A stretch of DNA of 64,000 nucleotides, taken from an uncultured Luminiphilus sp. GTDB taxonomy: Bacteria > Pseudomonadota > Gammaproteobacteria > Pseudomonadales > Halieaceae. The notes beneath the pieces are model-generated. The model was not told the origin of the DNA. It saw only the letters and a program-made list of their open reading frames with translations, and searched no databases. This document shows, piece by piece, positions 31,462 through 42,570 of this stretch (its first letter is position 1; every line of letters starts with the position of its first letter). A program made the translations under genes and the position numbers. The stretch lies in NCBI GenBank assembly GCA_943840615.1, contig CALSVI010000009.1:1-64000 (forward strand). The letters are read 5' to 3'.

Positions 31462-32071
31462 CGTCGTCCTCCCGATAGCGATAGGTTTTTGCGAGAATGC
31501 TCATATCCAGAATGGGTGCGACCGCGTTATCGATTGTGATCTCGAAGTCATGCAGGGTCACAATGCGCGGCAGCCCCGCCATGCCCGAAATGAAGGCACC
31601 GAGGTCGTGATAGGAACCCACCGCCTCGATCGCGATGGGCAGCTCAATGTAAAAAGTCTGGGCCTGCTCATCGAGCAGATCAATGCGCTTGATACTCAGG
31701 CCATTGAGTTCGCCTTTATCGGTAATATCCTCCAGCAAACCGGGCACCTCTGTCTCCGAAGGGAGCTGCGCCACTAGCGCCCCAAAGCGCTGCTCCATTT
31801 CTACCAACTGCACCTTGTACGCCTCCAGATTAGCGGCCTCGAAGGCTTTTTTTTCAAAGTCCTGCCGCAGCGTCTGCTCTTGCTGCTCCACCCCGCCCAA
31901 CTGTTTGTTGAGGTCCTCGACGTGCAGATAAAAGCCCGCCACCAAGATCAGCACATACAGCAATGTCAGCACGATCACTTTTAACACCAGCGGCCAGCGA
32001 CCGATGTTGTCCATATCCAGATCGGCGAGGTCAAAGTCGTTCAGCGCTTGGAGTTGCTCGGAAATGTTCAC
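31451..32071 (-). CDS. pilO: Type IV pilus inner-membrane protein PilO
   Basis: A 206-residue protein with one N-terminal membrane helix (VLKVIVLTLLYVLILVAGFYL), a coiled-coil segment (residues ~55-105, rich in Glu/Gln/Lys: LNKQLGGVEQQEQTLRQDF) and a C-terminal ferredoxin-like domain (NGLSIKRIDLLDEQAQ; YHDLGAFISGMAGLPRIVTL). This is the PilO layout; it pairs with PilN to form the alignment complex. Its ATG overlaps the pilN stop by 4 bases. Confidence 0.94.
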   Translation of the reverse strand: MNISEQLQALNDFDLADLDMDNIGRWPLVLKVIVLTLLYVLILVAGFYLHVEDLNKQLGGVEQQEQTLRQDFEKKAFEAANLEAYKVQLVEMEQRFGALVAQLPSETEVPGLLEDITDKGELNGLSIKRIDLLDEQAQTFYIELPIAIEAVGSYHDLGAFISGMAGLPRIVTLHDFEITIDNAVAPILDMSILAKTYRYREDDDGV

Positions 32072-32633
32072 AGCGCGAGCACCTCGTCTTCCTGCGGTAG
32101 CTGCAGACTCACCGACAACTTAAAGGTAGTCGCCTGCTCGCCATAATCCGGCGCCGCCTGTACAGCATCGAGGTTCGGATTTTCGAGCCAGTCTGAAGCA
32201 TCCAGTCTGCGCATCAGGCTAGATACCCGATTGTTCGATTCAGCAACCCCTTCAATCGATACCACGTTGGCCTTGGTCTCCAACGACGTATAAAAGACAC
32301 CGTCGGGAACCGTTCTGACCAGCTGGTCCATTAGCCTGACGATCACCGGGCGGTTGCCCTGAAGGGCTTGAATTACTCGCATGCGCTCGATCAGTTGATT
32401 GCGTTTGCGCTGCAAGTCCCGGATCTCCGCCACTTCCTCATCCAGCAAGGCAATGCGGGTGCTAAGGTATTGATTGCGGGACTGCTGGTGATCGATCTGA
32501 CTGTTGACTGTCAGATCCCAAAGCAGCACTGAGACCGCCGCCGCCGCCAACGTCGCGCCGAGGCTCACCAAAAATTGTTTTTTACGCTCTTCTCTGCGGG
32601 CCTCGCGCCACGGTAATAGATTAATGCTAGCCA

Positions 32634-32634
<1 letters not shown>
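32068..32634 (-). CDS. pilN: Type IV pilus inner-membrane protein PilN
   Basis: A 188-residue protein beginning ASINLLPWREARREERKKQ, the cytoplasmic INLLPWR peptide that docks into PilM. A membrane helix (LGATLAAAAVSVLLWDLTV), a coiled coil (STRIALLDEEVAEIRDLQRK) and a periplasmic domain (VRTVPDGVFYTSLETK; VSIEGVAESNNRVSSLM) follow. The start at 32634 places its A on the last base of the pilM TGA (TGATG), a clear coupling signal; the upstream in-frame extension overlaps pilM and is rejected. Confidence 0.95.
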
Positions 32635-33946
<1,312 letters not shown>

Positions 33947-36355
33947 GTGCCAAGAGCCAGAAAACTGATGCAATATGCCGGGCTGATCGCCTGTGCGGGC
34001 CTTTGGTGGCTGGCGGGCCTCTACCTCTACCTCAGCCCGGACCTGCCCGAAGAGAGTGCGCTCCGCAACATCACCCTGCGCACCCCCATGCGGGTGCTCA
34101 GCCTCGACGGCGCCCTCATTGGCCAATTCGGGGAACAGAAAAGAAAACCACTGCGCTTTGACGAGATCCCGCAAAGCTTCATCAATGCCCTGCTAGCCGC
34201 CGAAGATGACGGTTTCTTTGAACACAGCGGCATTGAACCCCTGAGTTTGATGAGAGCGGTTTCGGAGTTACTGCTCACCGGTAAAAAAGGCAGTGGGGGG
34301 TCCACCCTCACTATGCAAGTCGCAAGAAATTATTTCCTCACCCTCGATCAAACGTTTCTCAGAAAATTCACCGAGATTTTGCTGGCATTTCAGATCGAGG
34401 CACGGCTCAGCAAGGAAGAGATCTTCGAGCTGTATGTTAACCGCGTATTCCTTGGCCACCGGGCCTATGGCTTTGAGGCCGCCGCCGAGACCTATTACGG
34501 CAAGCCCCTAGCCGATCTCAGTCTCGCGCAGCACGCCATGCTGGCGGGGGTGCCAAAAGCCCCGTCTCGTAATAACCCTCTGAGCAATCCCGACGAAGGT
34601 AAAGGCCGGCGGGACTGGATTCTGGGACGTATGGCCAGCCTCGGCATGATTGATGAAACTGAGCAACTCATCGCCCAGAACACCCCGGTGACGGCCGATT
34701 TTTATGGGCAAGTTGTCGAAGTCGACGCCGATTACGTAGCCGAAATGGTGCGCCGGGAAATGGTGGAGCGCTTCGGAAACGCTGCCTACAACGATGGTTA
34801 TGTCGTTTACACCACGGTAGAAGCCAAGCGGCAGCAGGCTGCGCACAATGCGGTGTTGAGCGGGCTGCGAACGTACGACTGGCGACACGGCTGGCGGGGC
34901 CCGGAACGTCGACTGGCGCCCCGGGAGGGGGAGCCGCCAGAAGACACCCTTGAGCGCTGGCAGGAGGCACTGCGGGCCATGCCCACTATCGCCAAGTTAC
35001 CGCCAGGGATTGTTACCGAGGTGGGCGAGGAGCAGGTCACCGTGCTCACCAAGTCCGGCGAATTCATCTCGCTCCTGTGGGAGGGTGATCTTGAGAAGGT
35101 GCGCCGATATCGATCCGTTAATCAAACATCTGCTGCGGAGAAAACCGCTTCTGATCTACTTGCACCCGGTGATCTGATCCGCCTTCGCGAAGTTGCACAG
35201 GGGTGGCGGCTCACCCAGGTGCCGAAAGCACAGTCTGCATTGGTGTCGCTCGACCCCAAGCACGGCGCAATACGGGCTTTGGTAGGCGGCATGGGCTTTG
35301 AGCTCTCAAAATTCAATCGCGCCACGCAGGCGAAACGCCAGCCGGGCTCCAATTTCAAGCCTTTCCTTTACGCCAGCGCGCTGTCCGCCGGCATCACCCC
35401 GTCGACAGTGATCAACGACGCGCCGGTAGTGCTCGATAATCTTGCGGCCGCAGAAATCTGGCGCCCCGAGAACGACAGCGGAAAGTTTTATGGTCCCACA
35501 CGCCTCAGAGAAGCGCTGACCTTCTCGCGTAATCTGGTCTCGATCCGGGTGCTGCAGCGAGTGGGCGTCAGGTCATTTATCCGCTTCATAGAAGCGCTCG
35601 GCTTCGACACCAAGGATATGCAGCCCAACCTGACGCTCGCACTGGGCACTCACACGTATACCCCCCTCGACATTGCAACCGGTTATGCCCTTCTCGCTAA
35701 CGAAGGATTCAAAGTGGAGCCCTGGTTGATTGAGCGCATTGAAAATGCGGCTGGAGAAATCGTCTACGCCGCCGACCCCCTGGTCGCCTGTGCTGCCTGT
35801 GTTGGATCGGATGACGAGGAGCCCGAGGAAATGAGCATGGAGGAGATTCTTGGTGCCGCGGTACCCGAGGTCCGCGCTGCCGAGCAGGTCATGGACCCCC
35901 GGGTCGCCTACATCACCTCATCGTTTCTCAATGACGCCATTCAGCGCGGCACGGGGCGACGCGCACGAGTATTGGAACGCAACGACATTGCCGGCAAAAC
36001 CGGCACAACCAATGGGCCCCGAGACGCTTGGTTCTCGGGTTTCAACCGCGATCTGATCACCACCGCCTGGGTGGGCTTCGACGACTACGGTCCACTGGGT
36101 CGCCGGGAATTCGGGGGCACTGCGGCGCTTCCAATCTGGATTGACTACATGCGACAGGCCCTCCCCCCTGCTCAGCCCGCGGTGCCGATGCCACCCGGCA
36201 TTGTGCGGCTCCGGGTGGACAAGGAGTCGGGACTGCGCGTTCGGGGTCAGCCCGAGGGCAGCACGATGGAGTACTTTCTGGAGGAATTTCTTCCCGATTG
36301 GGACACCCAGTCGGGAAGAGACATCGACAGCGAAAATCTGGAACAGATTTTCTGA
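33947..36355 (+). CDS. mrcA: Penicillin-binding protein 1A
   Basis: An 802-residue class A PBP that polymerises and crosslinks peptidoglycan. A single N-terminal membrane helix (LIACAGLWWLAGLYLYL) anchors it. The GT51 glycosyltransferase domain shows LLAAEDDGFFEHSGIEP with the catalytic Glu, GGSTLTMQVARNYFL and RVFLGHRAYGFEAAAETYYG. An OB-like domain (residues ~320-430) precedes the transpeptidase, with SxxK in RQPGSNFKPFLYAS, SxN in TFSRNLVSIRV and KTG in AGKTGTTNGPRDAW. Start is GTG with GGAGAG upstream. A short Cys pair (VACAACVGSDDEEPEE) sits in the transpeptidase insert. A terminator follows. Confidence 0.96.
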   Translation: MPRARKLMQYAGLIACAGLWWLAGLYLYLSPDLPEESALRNITLRTPMRVLSLDGALIGQFGEQKRKPLRFDEIPQSFINALLAAEDDGFFEHSGIEPLSLMRAVSELLLTGKKGSGGSTLTMQVARNYFLTLDQTFLRKFTEILLAFQIEARLSKEEIFELYVNRVFLGHRAYGFEAAAETYYGKPLADLSLAQHAMLAGVPKAPSRNNPLSNPDEGKGRRDWILGRMASLGMIDETEQLIAQNTPVTADFYGQVVEVDADYVAEMVRREMVERFGNAAYNDGYVVYTTVEAKRQQAAHNAVLSGLRTYDWRHGWRGPERRLAPREGEPPEDTLERWQEALRAMPTIAKLPPGIVTEVGEEQVTVLTKSGEFISLLWEGDLEKVRRYRSVNQTSAAEKTASDLLAPGDLIRLREVAQGWRLTQVPKAQSALVSLDPKHGAIRALVGGMGFELSKFNRATQAKRQPGSNFKPFLYASALSAGITPSTVINDAPVVLDNLAAAEIWRPENDSGKFYGPTRLREALTFSRNLVSIRVLQRVGVRSFIRFIEALGFDTKDMQPNLTLALGTHTYTPLDIATGYALLANEGFKVEPWLIERIENAAGEIVYAADPLVACAACVGSDDEEPEEMSMEEILGAAVPEVRAAEQVMDPRVAYITSSFLNDAIQRGTGRRARVLERNDIAGKTGTTNGPRDAWFSGFNRDLITTAWVGFDDYGPLGRREFGGTAALPIWIDYMRQALPPAQPAVPMPPGIVRLRVDKESGLRVRGQPEGSTMEYFLEEFLPDWDTQSGRDIDSENLEQIF

Positions 36356-36360
36356 GCCAA

Positions 36361-36390
36361 AAAAAACGCCAGCATCCGCCGGCGTCTTTT
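36361..36390. terminator. Bidirectional rho-independent terminator
   Basis: ACGCC (36366-36370) pairs with GGCGT (36381-36385), with two further inner pairs (GC/GC) around an ATCC loop. An A-run precedes it (eight bases) and TTTT follows. It can therefore stop both mrcA from the left and rpmE from the right, the two convergent genes here. Confidence 0.8.
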
Positions 36391-36404
36391 CCTACTCGCT
36401 CAGC

Positions 36405-36620
36405 TCACTTCTTTAAGCTGCGGCCACCAAATCGCTTATTAAAGCGGTCAACGCGACCGCCGGTGTCGACGATTTTCTGCTTGCCGGTGTAAAACGGATG
36501 ACACTGACTACACACGTCGAGAGACATATCCTCGCCCAAAGTCGAGCGGGTCTTGATCTCGTTGCCACAGCTGCAGCGGGCGGTAATCTCGCTGTACTGT
36601 GGATGTATACCTGCTTTCAT
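36405..36620 (-). CDS. rpmE: Ribosomal protein L31
   Basis: A 71-residue L31 of the zinc-binding type. The sequence starts [19 protein letters not shown] and contains CSCG and [10 protein letters not shown], which together provide the zinc ligands, then the [13 protein letters not shown] signature. Zinc-free paralogues lack these cysteines. GGAGG lies 6 bases before the ATG at 36620; the 6-codon longer frame is not used. It is convergent with mrcA and divergent from priA, a common neighbourhood. Confidence 0.96.
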   Translation of the reverse strand: MKAGIHPQYSEITARCSCGNEIKTRSTLGEDMSLDVCSQCHPFYTGKQKIVDTGGRVDRFNKRFGGRSLKK

Positions 36621-36755
36621 GCCAACCTCCGCCAGCATCTGTCGTGCGAAAAAGAGCGCGGATCATACCAGAGCCAACACCGATAGCAAGGCGGAATACA
36701 CCGACTCCCGCGCTCTAGTACACTAGGCGCGATTAGCCATCGCACCGAGCAGACC

Positions 36756-38963
36756 TTGAGCCAGAAATTAGCGGACAACACTCCCGATCCCCTGATCTGG
36801 CGCTGTGCGGTGCCCTCCCCTTTGAGACGACACTTTGATTACAGACCCCCTATAGAGTGGCAGGGCACGGTAAAACCGGGGGTCCGGGTAAGCGTTCCTT
36901 TTGGTAAACGCGCGGTGACCGCGGTCGTGGTGTCAGCGGCGACAGAATCCCCAATAGACGAGACGAAGCTGCGGCATGTCACGACGTTACTCGATACAGC
37001 GCCCCTCTATACCGAGGCACAGCTCGCACTGCTGAGCTGGGCGGCTGACTATTATCAGCATCCGGCGGGAGAAGTGTTACCACTGGGTTTATCGCCGGGA
37101 GAGCGGCGCGGTAAACCCGAGCGCACGGTGGGAGAGCCGGGGCTCTCGCTCAGTACTCGAGGACAGGGGCTACCAGAAGGTGCGCCTCATCGAGCACCCA
37201 AACAGGCCGCACTGGTATTAAAGCTGAAGCAGGGGCCCGTCAGTGTAAACGCACTAGCCGCAGAGGGTTTCAGCCGGACCGTGATCAAAACGCTTATCGA
37301 TCACGACCTCGCCGCACCCTGCGAACTGAGCGGCGATAAAAACTGGCGAACCCAAACACCCCCGCTCCCTGCCAATGCAGAGCAGCAAGCCGCGATTGAT
37401 GCAATCGTGGCGCAAACAGGCACTTTCGCGGTGCACCTCCTTTATGGGGTGACGGGAAGCGGCAAAACCGAAGTTTATTTACAGAGCATTGCTGACTGCC
37501 TCGAGCGAGGGCAGCAGGCGCTGGTCTTACTTCCCGAGATTGCGCTCACACCGCAAACCATGGCGCGCTTTGAGGCGCGGTTTGACGCTCCGGTGGTTGC
37601 ACTGCATTCGGGTATGGGGGATGCCGAACGAGATCGAGTCTGGGCTGCTGCGCGGCGCGGCACAGCTGCCGTTGTGCTGGGCACCCGGTCCGCGGTTTTT
37701 GCACCGTTATGTCGACCCGGGCTGATCGTAGTGGATGAGGAACATGATGCAGCGTTTGTTCAACAAGATGGCTTTCGCTATTCCGCGCGGGATGTCGCCA
37801 TTAAGCGCGGTCAACTCGAGCAGTGCCCGGTGGTGCTGGGCAGCGCCACACCCAGTCTTGAGAGTTGGCATAACGCTGAATTGGGACGCTACCAACGCCA
37901 CGCTTTGACACAACGAGCGGGCTCGGGAACATTACCCCGACATCATCGCATCGATATCAGCGGACTGGATTTGTCTGCGGGCCTCTCGCAGGAGCTCCTG
38001 AACCGAATTGGGGGTACGCTCAACGATGGCCACCAAGTGCTGGTATTCCTAAATCGACGCGGCTTTGCCAATGCCCTGCTTTGCCACGATTGTGGCTGGA
38101 GCAGCGACTGCAAGGATTGCGACGCCCGCATGACGCTGCATAAAACACCGCCGGGCCTGCACTGCCATCACTGCGACCGGCGCAGCGCACTGCCCCGACA
38201 ATGCCCAAATTGCCAGAGCCAACGCCTTGTCGGTACCGGCGTTGGAACCCAACAAACAGAGGCCTTTCTCACGGAGCAGTTTGCCGATTTCCCGGTTATT
38301 CGAGTCGATAGTGACACCATGACCGGCCGGGCATCGATGTCCGGCCTGATCAGTCGCCTGGCCTCAGGAGACCCGGTATTGATGATTGGCACCCAGATGC
38401 TCAGCAAGGGACATCATTTCCCTCACGTCACGCTGGTCGCCGTCGTGGATGCCGACGCGCTGCTCTTCAGCCCCGATTTCCGTGGTGAAGAGCGGTTGCT
38501 CCAGCTTCTCACTCAGGTCGGCGGCCGGGCTGGACGTGACAAAACGCCGGGTGAGGTGCTCATTCAGACCCGGCATCCAGAGCACCCCCTGATGCAACAA
38601 CTCGATCGGCCCTACCACACCGCCTTGCCCGCGCTGCTCAGTCACCGGGTGCAGGCAGGGTTGCCGCCCCTCGGCGCGCTGGGTGTTATTCGGTGTGACA
38701 GTCAGAGTCGTCGCGAGGGGCTCGACTTTCTCCATCAGGTAAAAAGCAGCGCAGTGGCGGCGGCCGGGACTCAGATAATTGGACCCGTGCCTGCCGCTAT
38801 GGCACGACGTAAAAATCGCTATCGATCTCAGCTGGTGATCTCGGCGAAGAACCGTGCCTTGCTGGCTTCCAGCATGGCGGCGCTGGTCTCGGCGGCGGAA
38901 TCAATGCGTCGCTCGCACCACCTCAGCTGGTCAGTCGACATCGACCCCTACGAAAGCTTGTGA
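36756..38963 (+). CDS. priA: Primosomal protein N' (replication restart helicase PriA)
   Basis: A 735-residue DNA helicase that reloads the replisome at stalled forks. An N-terminal 3'-DNA-binding domain (RRHFDYRPP; VSVPFGKRAVTAVV) is followed by Walker A GVTGSGKTEVYL, the DEEHD box (LIVVDEEHDAAF), the eight-Cys zinc region (CHDCGWSSDCKDCDARM; CHHCDRR; CPNCQS), and helicase motifs with MIGTQMLSKGHHFP and VGGRAGR. The C-terminal YRSQLVISAKNR part is typical. The start is a TTG with GAGCAG nearby; no better start was found. The Zn region and motifs are intact. Confidence 0.95.
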   Translation: MSQKLADNTPDPLIWRCAVPSPLRRHFDYRPPIEWQGTVKPGVRVSVPFGKRAVTAVVVSAATESPIDETKLRHVTTLLDTAPLYTEAQLALLSWAADYYQHPAGEVLPLGLSPGERRGKPERTVGEPGLSLSTRGQGLPEGAPHRAPKQAALVLKLKQGPVSVNALAAEGFSRTVIKTLIDHDLAAPCELSGDKNWRTQTPPLPANAEQQAAIDAIVAQTGTFAVHLLYGVTGSGKTEVYLQSIADCLERGQQALVLLPEIALTPQTMARFEARFDAPVVALHSGMGDAERDRVWAAARRGTAAVVLGTRSAVFAPLCRPGLIVVDEEHDAAFVQQDGFRYSARDVAIKRGQLEQCPVVLGSATPSLESWHNAELGRYQRHALTQRAGSGTLPRHHRIDISGLDLSAGLSQELLNRIGGTLNDGHQVLVFLNRRGFANALLCHDCGWSSDCKDCDARMTLHKTPPGLHCHHCDRRSALPRQCPNCQSQRLVGTGVGTQQTEAFLTEQFADFPVIRVDSDTMTGRASMSGLISRLASGDPVLMIGTQMLSKGHHFPHVTLVAVVDADALLFSPDFRGEERLLQLLTQVGGRAGRDKTPGEVLIQTRHPEHPLMQQLDRPYHTALPALLSHRVQAGLPPLGALGVIRCDSQSRREGLDFLHQVKSSAVAAAGTQIIGPVPAAMARRKNRYRSQLVISAKNRALLASSMAALVSAAESMRRSHHLSWSVDIDPYESL

Positions 38964-39055
38964 CTTCCTTCGCTGGAGCCAGCACCATGGGTTGGTGATA
39001 ATAACGCTTGAGTCCGCGCGCATCGGCGACGCGGGTAGACCGTGACAGGATGACG

Positions 39056-40741
39056 ATGAAACCCGAACTGGCTGCGCTGATTACCACAGCGCTGGAACAA
39101 CTCGTATCGCAAGGTGTCTTGGCTGGGTTGCCTGACGCGGGACCGCAAATTGATCGCCCGAAGGATCCGAGCCACGGCGACCTCTCCTGCAACATTGCCA
39201 TGGTGCTGGCTAAACGCGCCGGTATCGCGCCTCGCGACCTCGCCACACAGATTATCGATACGTTACCCGACAACACGTTGATCGATCGCTGTGATATCGC
39301 GGGTCCAGGCTTCATCAATTTCTTTGTCAACGCGAGCCACCATACCGCGGTTGTGCGCACCATTTTGGAAAGTGGCCTAGCCTACGGAAAATCAAATTGC
39401 GGCGCGGGCCGGCAAGTACAGGTGGAATTTGTTTCGGCAAACCCTACGGGACCACTCCATGTTGGCCACGGGCGTGGCGCGGCGATCGGCGACTCACTGA
39501 GTCGGTTGCTTGAGGCCACGGGCTGGTCGGTGCAACGCGAGTTCTACTACAACGACGCGGGACAGCAGATCAATAACCTTGCTCTGTCGGTGCAAGCTCG
39601 CGGTCAGGGCAAAGATCCCGATCACCCCGACTGGCCTGCCGATGGCTATCAGGGAGGCTACATCGAGGATGTCGCGGCCGCCTACATGGCGGGCGATTCG
39701 GTGCAGGCTGCCGACCGGGAAATCACCGGCGCTGCCGATGTGGATGACCTCGACGCCATCAGGGAATTCGCGGTGGCCTGCCTGAGGCGCGAGCAGGACC
39801 AAGATCTGCAGGCCTTTCAAGTCGTTTTCGACGAGTACTTTTTGGAGTCATCGCTCTACGATAGTGGCGCGGTCGAAGAGACCGTGACGACGCTTCAAGC
39901 CGCGGGCCACACTTTTGAAGATCAGGATGCACTCTGGCTACGCACGACCGACTTTGGTGATGACAAAGACCGCGTAATGCGCAAAAGCGAGGGCGGCTAT
40001 ACCTACTTTGTGCCCGACGTCGCCTATCATCACAGCAAGTGGCAGCGGGGTTACCAGCGCGTCATCAACGAACAGGGTGCTGATCACCACAGCACCATCA
40101 CCCGGGTGCGGGCAGGACTCCAGGGTCTCAATGTGGGGATTCCCGAGGGTTGGCCAGAGTATGTGTTACACCAGATGGTGACCGTGATGCGCGAGGGCGC
40201 CGAGGTCAAACTCTCTAAACGGACAGGCGGCTATGTGACACTCCGCGACCTGATTGACTGGGTGGGTTGCGATGCCACCCGCTATTTCCTGGTCGCACGC
40301 GCGCCCACTTCTCAACTGACCTTCGACGTGGATCTGGCGCTGGCACGCAGTAATGAGAACCCCGTTTACTACATTCAATACGCACACGCGCGGTGCGTCA
40401 GCGTGCTGCGGAAAGCGGCCGAAATCGCAGGCGACGCTCACGTCAGCGCCGGACTTGCGTATCTGGCGCGTCTCGATGAGCCCGAGACCCTATCACTGGC
40501 GGTCAGTTTGGGTCGCTTCCCCGAAGTGGTTGCCAATGCGGCAGAACGCCTTGAGCCACATGATGTGGCCAATTATTTGCGAGAGCTCGCTGCCGACTTC
40601 CACAGCTTTTACAACGCACACAAAGTTCTCGAAGGGGCACCCGAAACCATGCAGGCGAGGCTCGCACTGGTCGCCGCCACCCGGCAAGTCATCGCCAGCG
40701 GTCTTGATCTGCTGGGCGTGTCAGCTCCGGACGTCATGTAA
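39056..40741 (+). CDS. argS: Arginyl-tRNA synthetase
   Basis: A 561-residue class I synthetase. The N-terminal Add1 domain contains DPSHGDLSCNIAMVLAK; the HIGH motif is NPTGPLHVGHGRGAAIGD; the KMSKS-like loop is EVKLSKRTGGYVTLRDL; the anticodon-binding C-terminus includes IQYAHARCVSVLRKA and the final AASGLDLLGV-like end (VIASGLDLLGVSAPDVM). Start at the ATG at 39056, spaced correctly behind AGGA; an ATG two codons earlier (39050) is an alternative. The next gene begins on the last base of its stop (TAATG). Confidence 0.96.
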   Translation: MKPELAALITTALEQLVSQGVLAGLPDAGPQIDRPKDPSHGDLSCNIAMVLAKRAGIAPRDLATQIIDTLPDNTLIDRCDIAGPGFINFFVNASHHTAVVRTILESGLAYGKSNCGAGRQVQVEFVSANPTGPLHVGHGRGAAIGDSLSRLLEATGWSVQREFYYNDAGQQINNLALSVQARGQGKDPDHPDWPADGYQGGYIEDVAAAYMAGDSVQAADREITGAADVDDLDAIREFAVACLRREQDQDLQAFQVVFDEYFLESSLYDSGAVEETVTTLQAAGHTFEDQDALWLRTTDFGDDKDRVMRKSEGGYTYFVPDVAYHHSKWQRGYQRVINEQGADHHSTITRVRAGLQGLNVGIPEGWPEYVLHQMVTVMREGAEVKLSKRTGGYVTLRDLIDWVGCDATRYFLVARAPTSQLTFDVDLALARSNENPVYYIQYAHARCVSVLRKAAEIAGDAHVSAGLAYLARLDEPETLSLAVSLGRFPEVVANAAERLEPHDVANYLRELAADFHSFYNAHKVLEGAPETMQARLALVAATRQVIASGLDLLGVSAPDVM

Positions 40742-41307
40742 TGGCTAACACCTCAGGTCATTCCGGGCGTAAACCCTCCGCAACACGCAGCCAGACATCA
40801 TCATCCAGGCAAAATACGCCTCCGACCTTGAATACCTCGCACTTGCAGGGTTTTGCGGTGGGATGTGTCACGGGCATCCTTCTCTGTGTGGGCATAGTGA
40901 AAGCGCTTGAGAGCGACGAACAGACCACCGATACCGCGCCCGTACCCCCGCCCACTGAAACCGTTGAGGCGGGTCCCCGTTTCGACTTCTATACCGTATT
41001 GCCTAATCAGGAACTCGATCTCAACCCCGATATTGAACCTGCGGCGTTGGGGTCTGAACCCAGCGGCCAGGGACAGTATCTGCTGCAAGTGGGCTCGTTC
41101 CGTCAAGAAGGTGATGCGGATCGGCGACGTGGTGAGCTGGCCCTGCTCGGGCTCGAGGCAAACGTCGAACCCAGTGATGGCGATAACGGGCGATGGTATC
41201 GGGTCTATCTTGGGCCTTTCGAGAGCCGCTCAGACATGGCGCGCGCACGATCATTAACCGCACAGGCAGACATGGATACCTTATTACTCAGACGAGCAGC
41301 ACCATGA
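40741..41307 (+). CDS. SPOR-domain (FtsN-like) membrane protein
   Basis: A 188-residue bitopic protein: a basic cytoplasmic N-terminus (GRKPSATRSQTSSSRQ), a membrane helix (GFAVGCVTGILLCVGIVKAL), a Pro/Glu-rich periplasmic linker, and a C-terminal SPOR domain (GQYLLQVGSFRQEGDADRRR through VYLGPFESRSDMARA), which binds denuded septal glycan. The same gene follows argS in pseudomonads and is considered FtsN-like. Coupled to argS by TAATG, and to the following DUF971 gene by an ATGA overlap. Confidence 0.85.
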   Translation: MANTSGHSGRKPSATRSQTSSSRQNTPPTLNTSHLQGFAVGCVTGILLCVGIVKALESDEQTTDTAPVPPPTETVEAGPRFDFYTVLPNQELDLNPDIEPAALGSEPSGQGQYLLQVGSFRQEGDADRRRGELALLGLEANVEPSDGDNGRWYRVYLGPFESRSDMARARSLTAQADMDTLLLRRAAP

Positions 41308-41699
41308 CCACGGTGCGTCAGCATCAGGTCACCCGCCTGCACTATTCCCGCAGCAAGCGCAGGCTTGAAATCGCCTTCGCTGACGAGGCTGAGTACCAAC
41401 TCACCGCCGAATTTCTTAGGGTCTTCTCACCCTCTGCTGAGGTGCGGGGCCACGGTCCCGGCCAAGAGACGCTTCAGACCGGCAAGTCCTCGGTCGGCAT
41501 TGCGGGAATCGAACCGGTGGGGCACTACGCCGTGCAGATTAGCTTTGATGACGGACACGATTCAGGCCTGTATAGCTGGCAGTATCTGCGTGACCTTGCC
41601 GAGCAACAGGACCGGTACTGGCAGAGCTACCTGCAGCAGCTGGCGGCTACCGGCAAATCACGGGATCCAGAGGTTCAGGTCCTGCATTTTGACCCCTGA
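41304..41699 (+). CDS. DUF971 / GBBH-like N-terminal domain protein
   Basis: A 131-residue protein with the DUF971 (gamma-butyrobetaine hydroxylase-like N-terminal) domain: VTRLHYSRSKRRLEIAFAD, an EFLRVFSPSAEVRGHG block, IAGIEPVGHYAVQISFDDGH and SGLYSWQYLRDLA. Function is unsettled; the fold occurs at the front of some oxygenases and in proteins linked to iron-sulfur metabolism. The start overlaps the SPOR gene stop. In many relatives hslV-hslU stand between the SPOR and DUF971 genes; they are not here. Confidence 0.85.
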   Translation: MTTVRQHQVTRLHYSRSKRRLEIAFADEAEYQLTAEFLRVFSPSAEVRGHGPGQETLQTGKSSVGIAGIEPVGHYAVQISFDDGHDSGLYSWQYLRDLAEQQDRYWQSYLQQLAATGKSRDPEVQVLHFDP

Positions 41700-41793
41700 C
41701 GCCGACACCGCCTGCCTCTGAACACAGCTCCGCCGCTCAGGTACACTTGCCGGCCCGCTGTCATAAGACCGGCGCGACGATGAGACGTAACTG

Positions 41794-42570
41794 ATGAGTG
41801 ACGACGCGGCACATAACGCCGATCGCGATGACAACACCACTGATTTCGGCTTTACCCGGGTAGACCCCGCGGCAAAAGCCGGCATGGTCCGCGGCGTATT
41901 TGACTCTGTCGCCAGCCGCTATGACCTGATGAATGACCTGATGTCGGGAGGCGTTCACCGCCTCTGGAAGCGCTTCACGATCGAGCTCAGTGCCGCGCGC
42001 CCGGGGCAGACCATTCTGGATATTGCTGGCGGAACGGGCGACCTCGCTGCGCGATTCTCGCAGCTCGTAGGAGCCGACGGTCAGGTCATACTCGCCGACA
42101 TTAACGCCGCTATGCTCGAGGTGGGTCGCGACCGACTCATCGACAAAGGAGCCACTGGTAACATCGAGGTGGTGCAAGCTGACGCCCAAGCACTGCCCTT
42201 TGAAGATAACAGTGTCGATTGCATCACCATCGCCTTCGGACTGCGCAATGTCACCGATAAGGACATGGCACTGCGCTCCATGTTGCGGGTGCTGCGCCCC
42301 GGAGGTCGACTGCTGGTCCTTGAGTTCTCCAAGCCCACCTCTCCACTGCTTGGCAAAGTCTACGATCAATACTCGTTTCAGATCCTGCCGACGATCGGTC
42401 GCCTCATTGCGCAGGATGCGGACAGTTATCGTTATCTGGCGGAGTCTATCCGCAAGCATCCGGATCAGGACACCTTGCTTGAGATGATGAAGGACGCCGG
42501 ATTTGTCGAGTGTCGCTACCACAACATGACCGGCGGTATTGTGGCCGTTCATCAGGGATTCAAGGCGTGA
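41794..42570 (+). CDS. ubiE: Ubiquinone/menaquinone biosynthesis C-methyltransferase UbiE
   Basis: A 258-residue SAM methyltransferase that methylates carbon 2 of the ubiquinone precursor. It shows [20 protein letters not shown] and [12 protein letters not shown] (UbiE signature), motif [32 protein letters not shown], and [16 protein letters not shown]. The C-terminal [14 protein letters not shown] is typical. It is the first gene of ubiE-ubiJ-ubiB; the ubiJ start overlaps its stop (GTGA). Confidence 0.97.
   Translation: MSDDAAHNADRDDNTTDFGFTRVDPAAKAGMVRGVFDSVASRYDLMNDLMSGGVHRLWKRFTIELSAARPGQTILDIAGGTGDLAARFSQLVGADGQVILADINAAMLEVGRDRLIDKGATGNIEVVQADAQALPFEDNSVDCITIAFGLRNVTDKDMALRSMLRVLRPGGRLLVLEFSKPTSPLLGKVYDQYSFQILPTIGRLIAQDADSYRYLAESIRKHPDQDTLLEMMKDAGFVECRYHNMTGGIVAVHQGFKA

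Noticed and set aside
41761-42552. 263-codon frame antisense to ubiE
   Set aside because: Shadow of a well-supported gene whose motifs fix the real frame.
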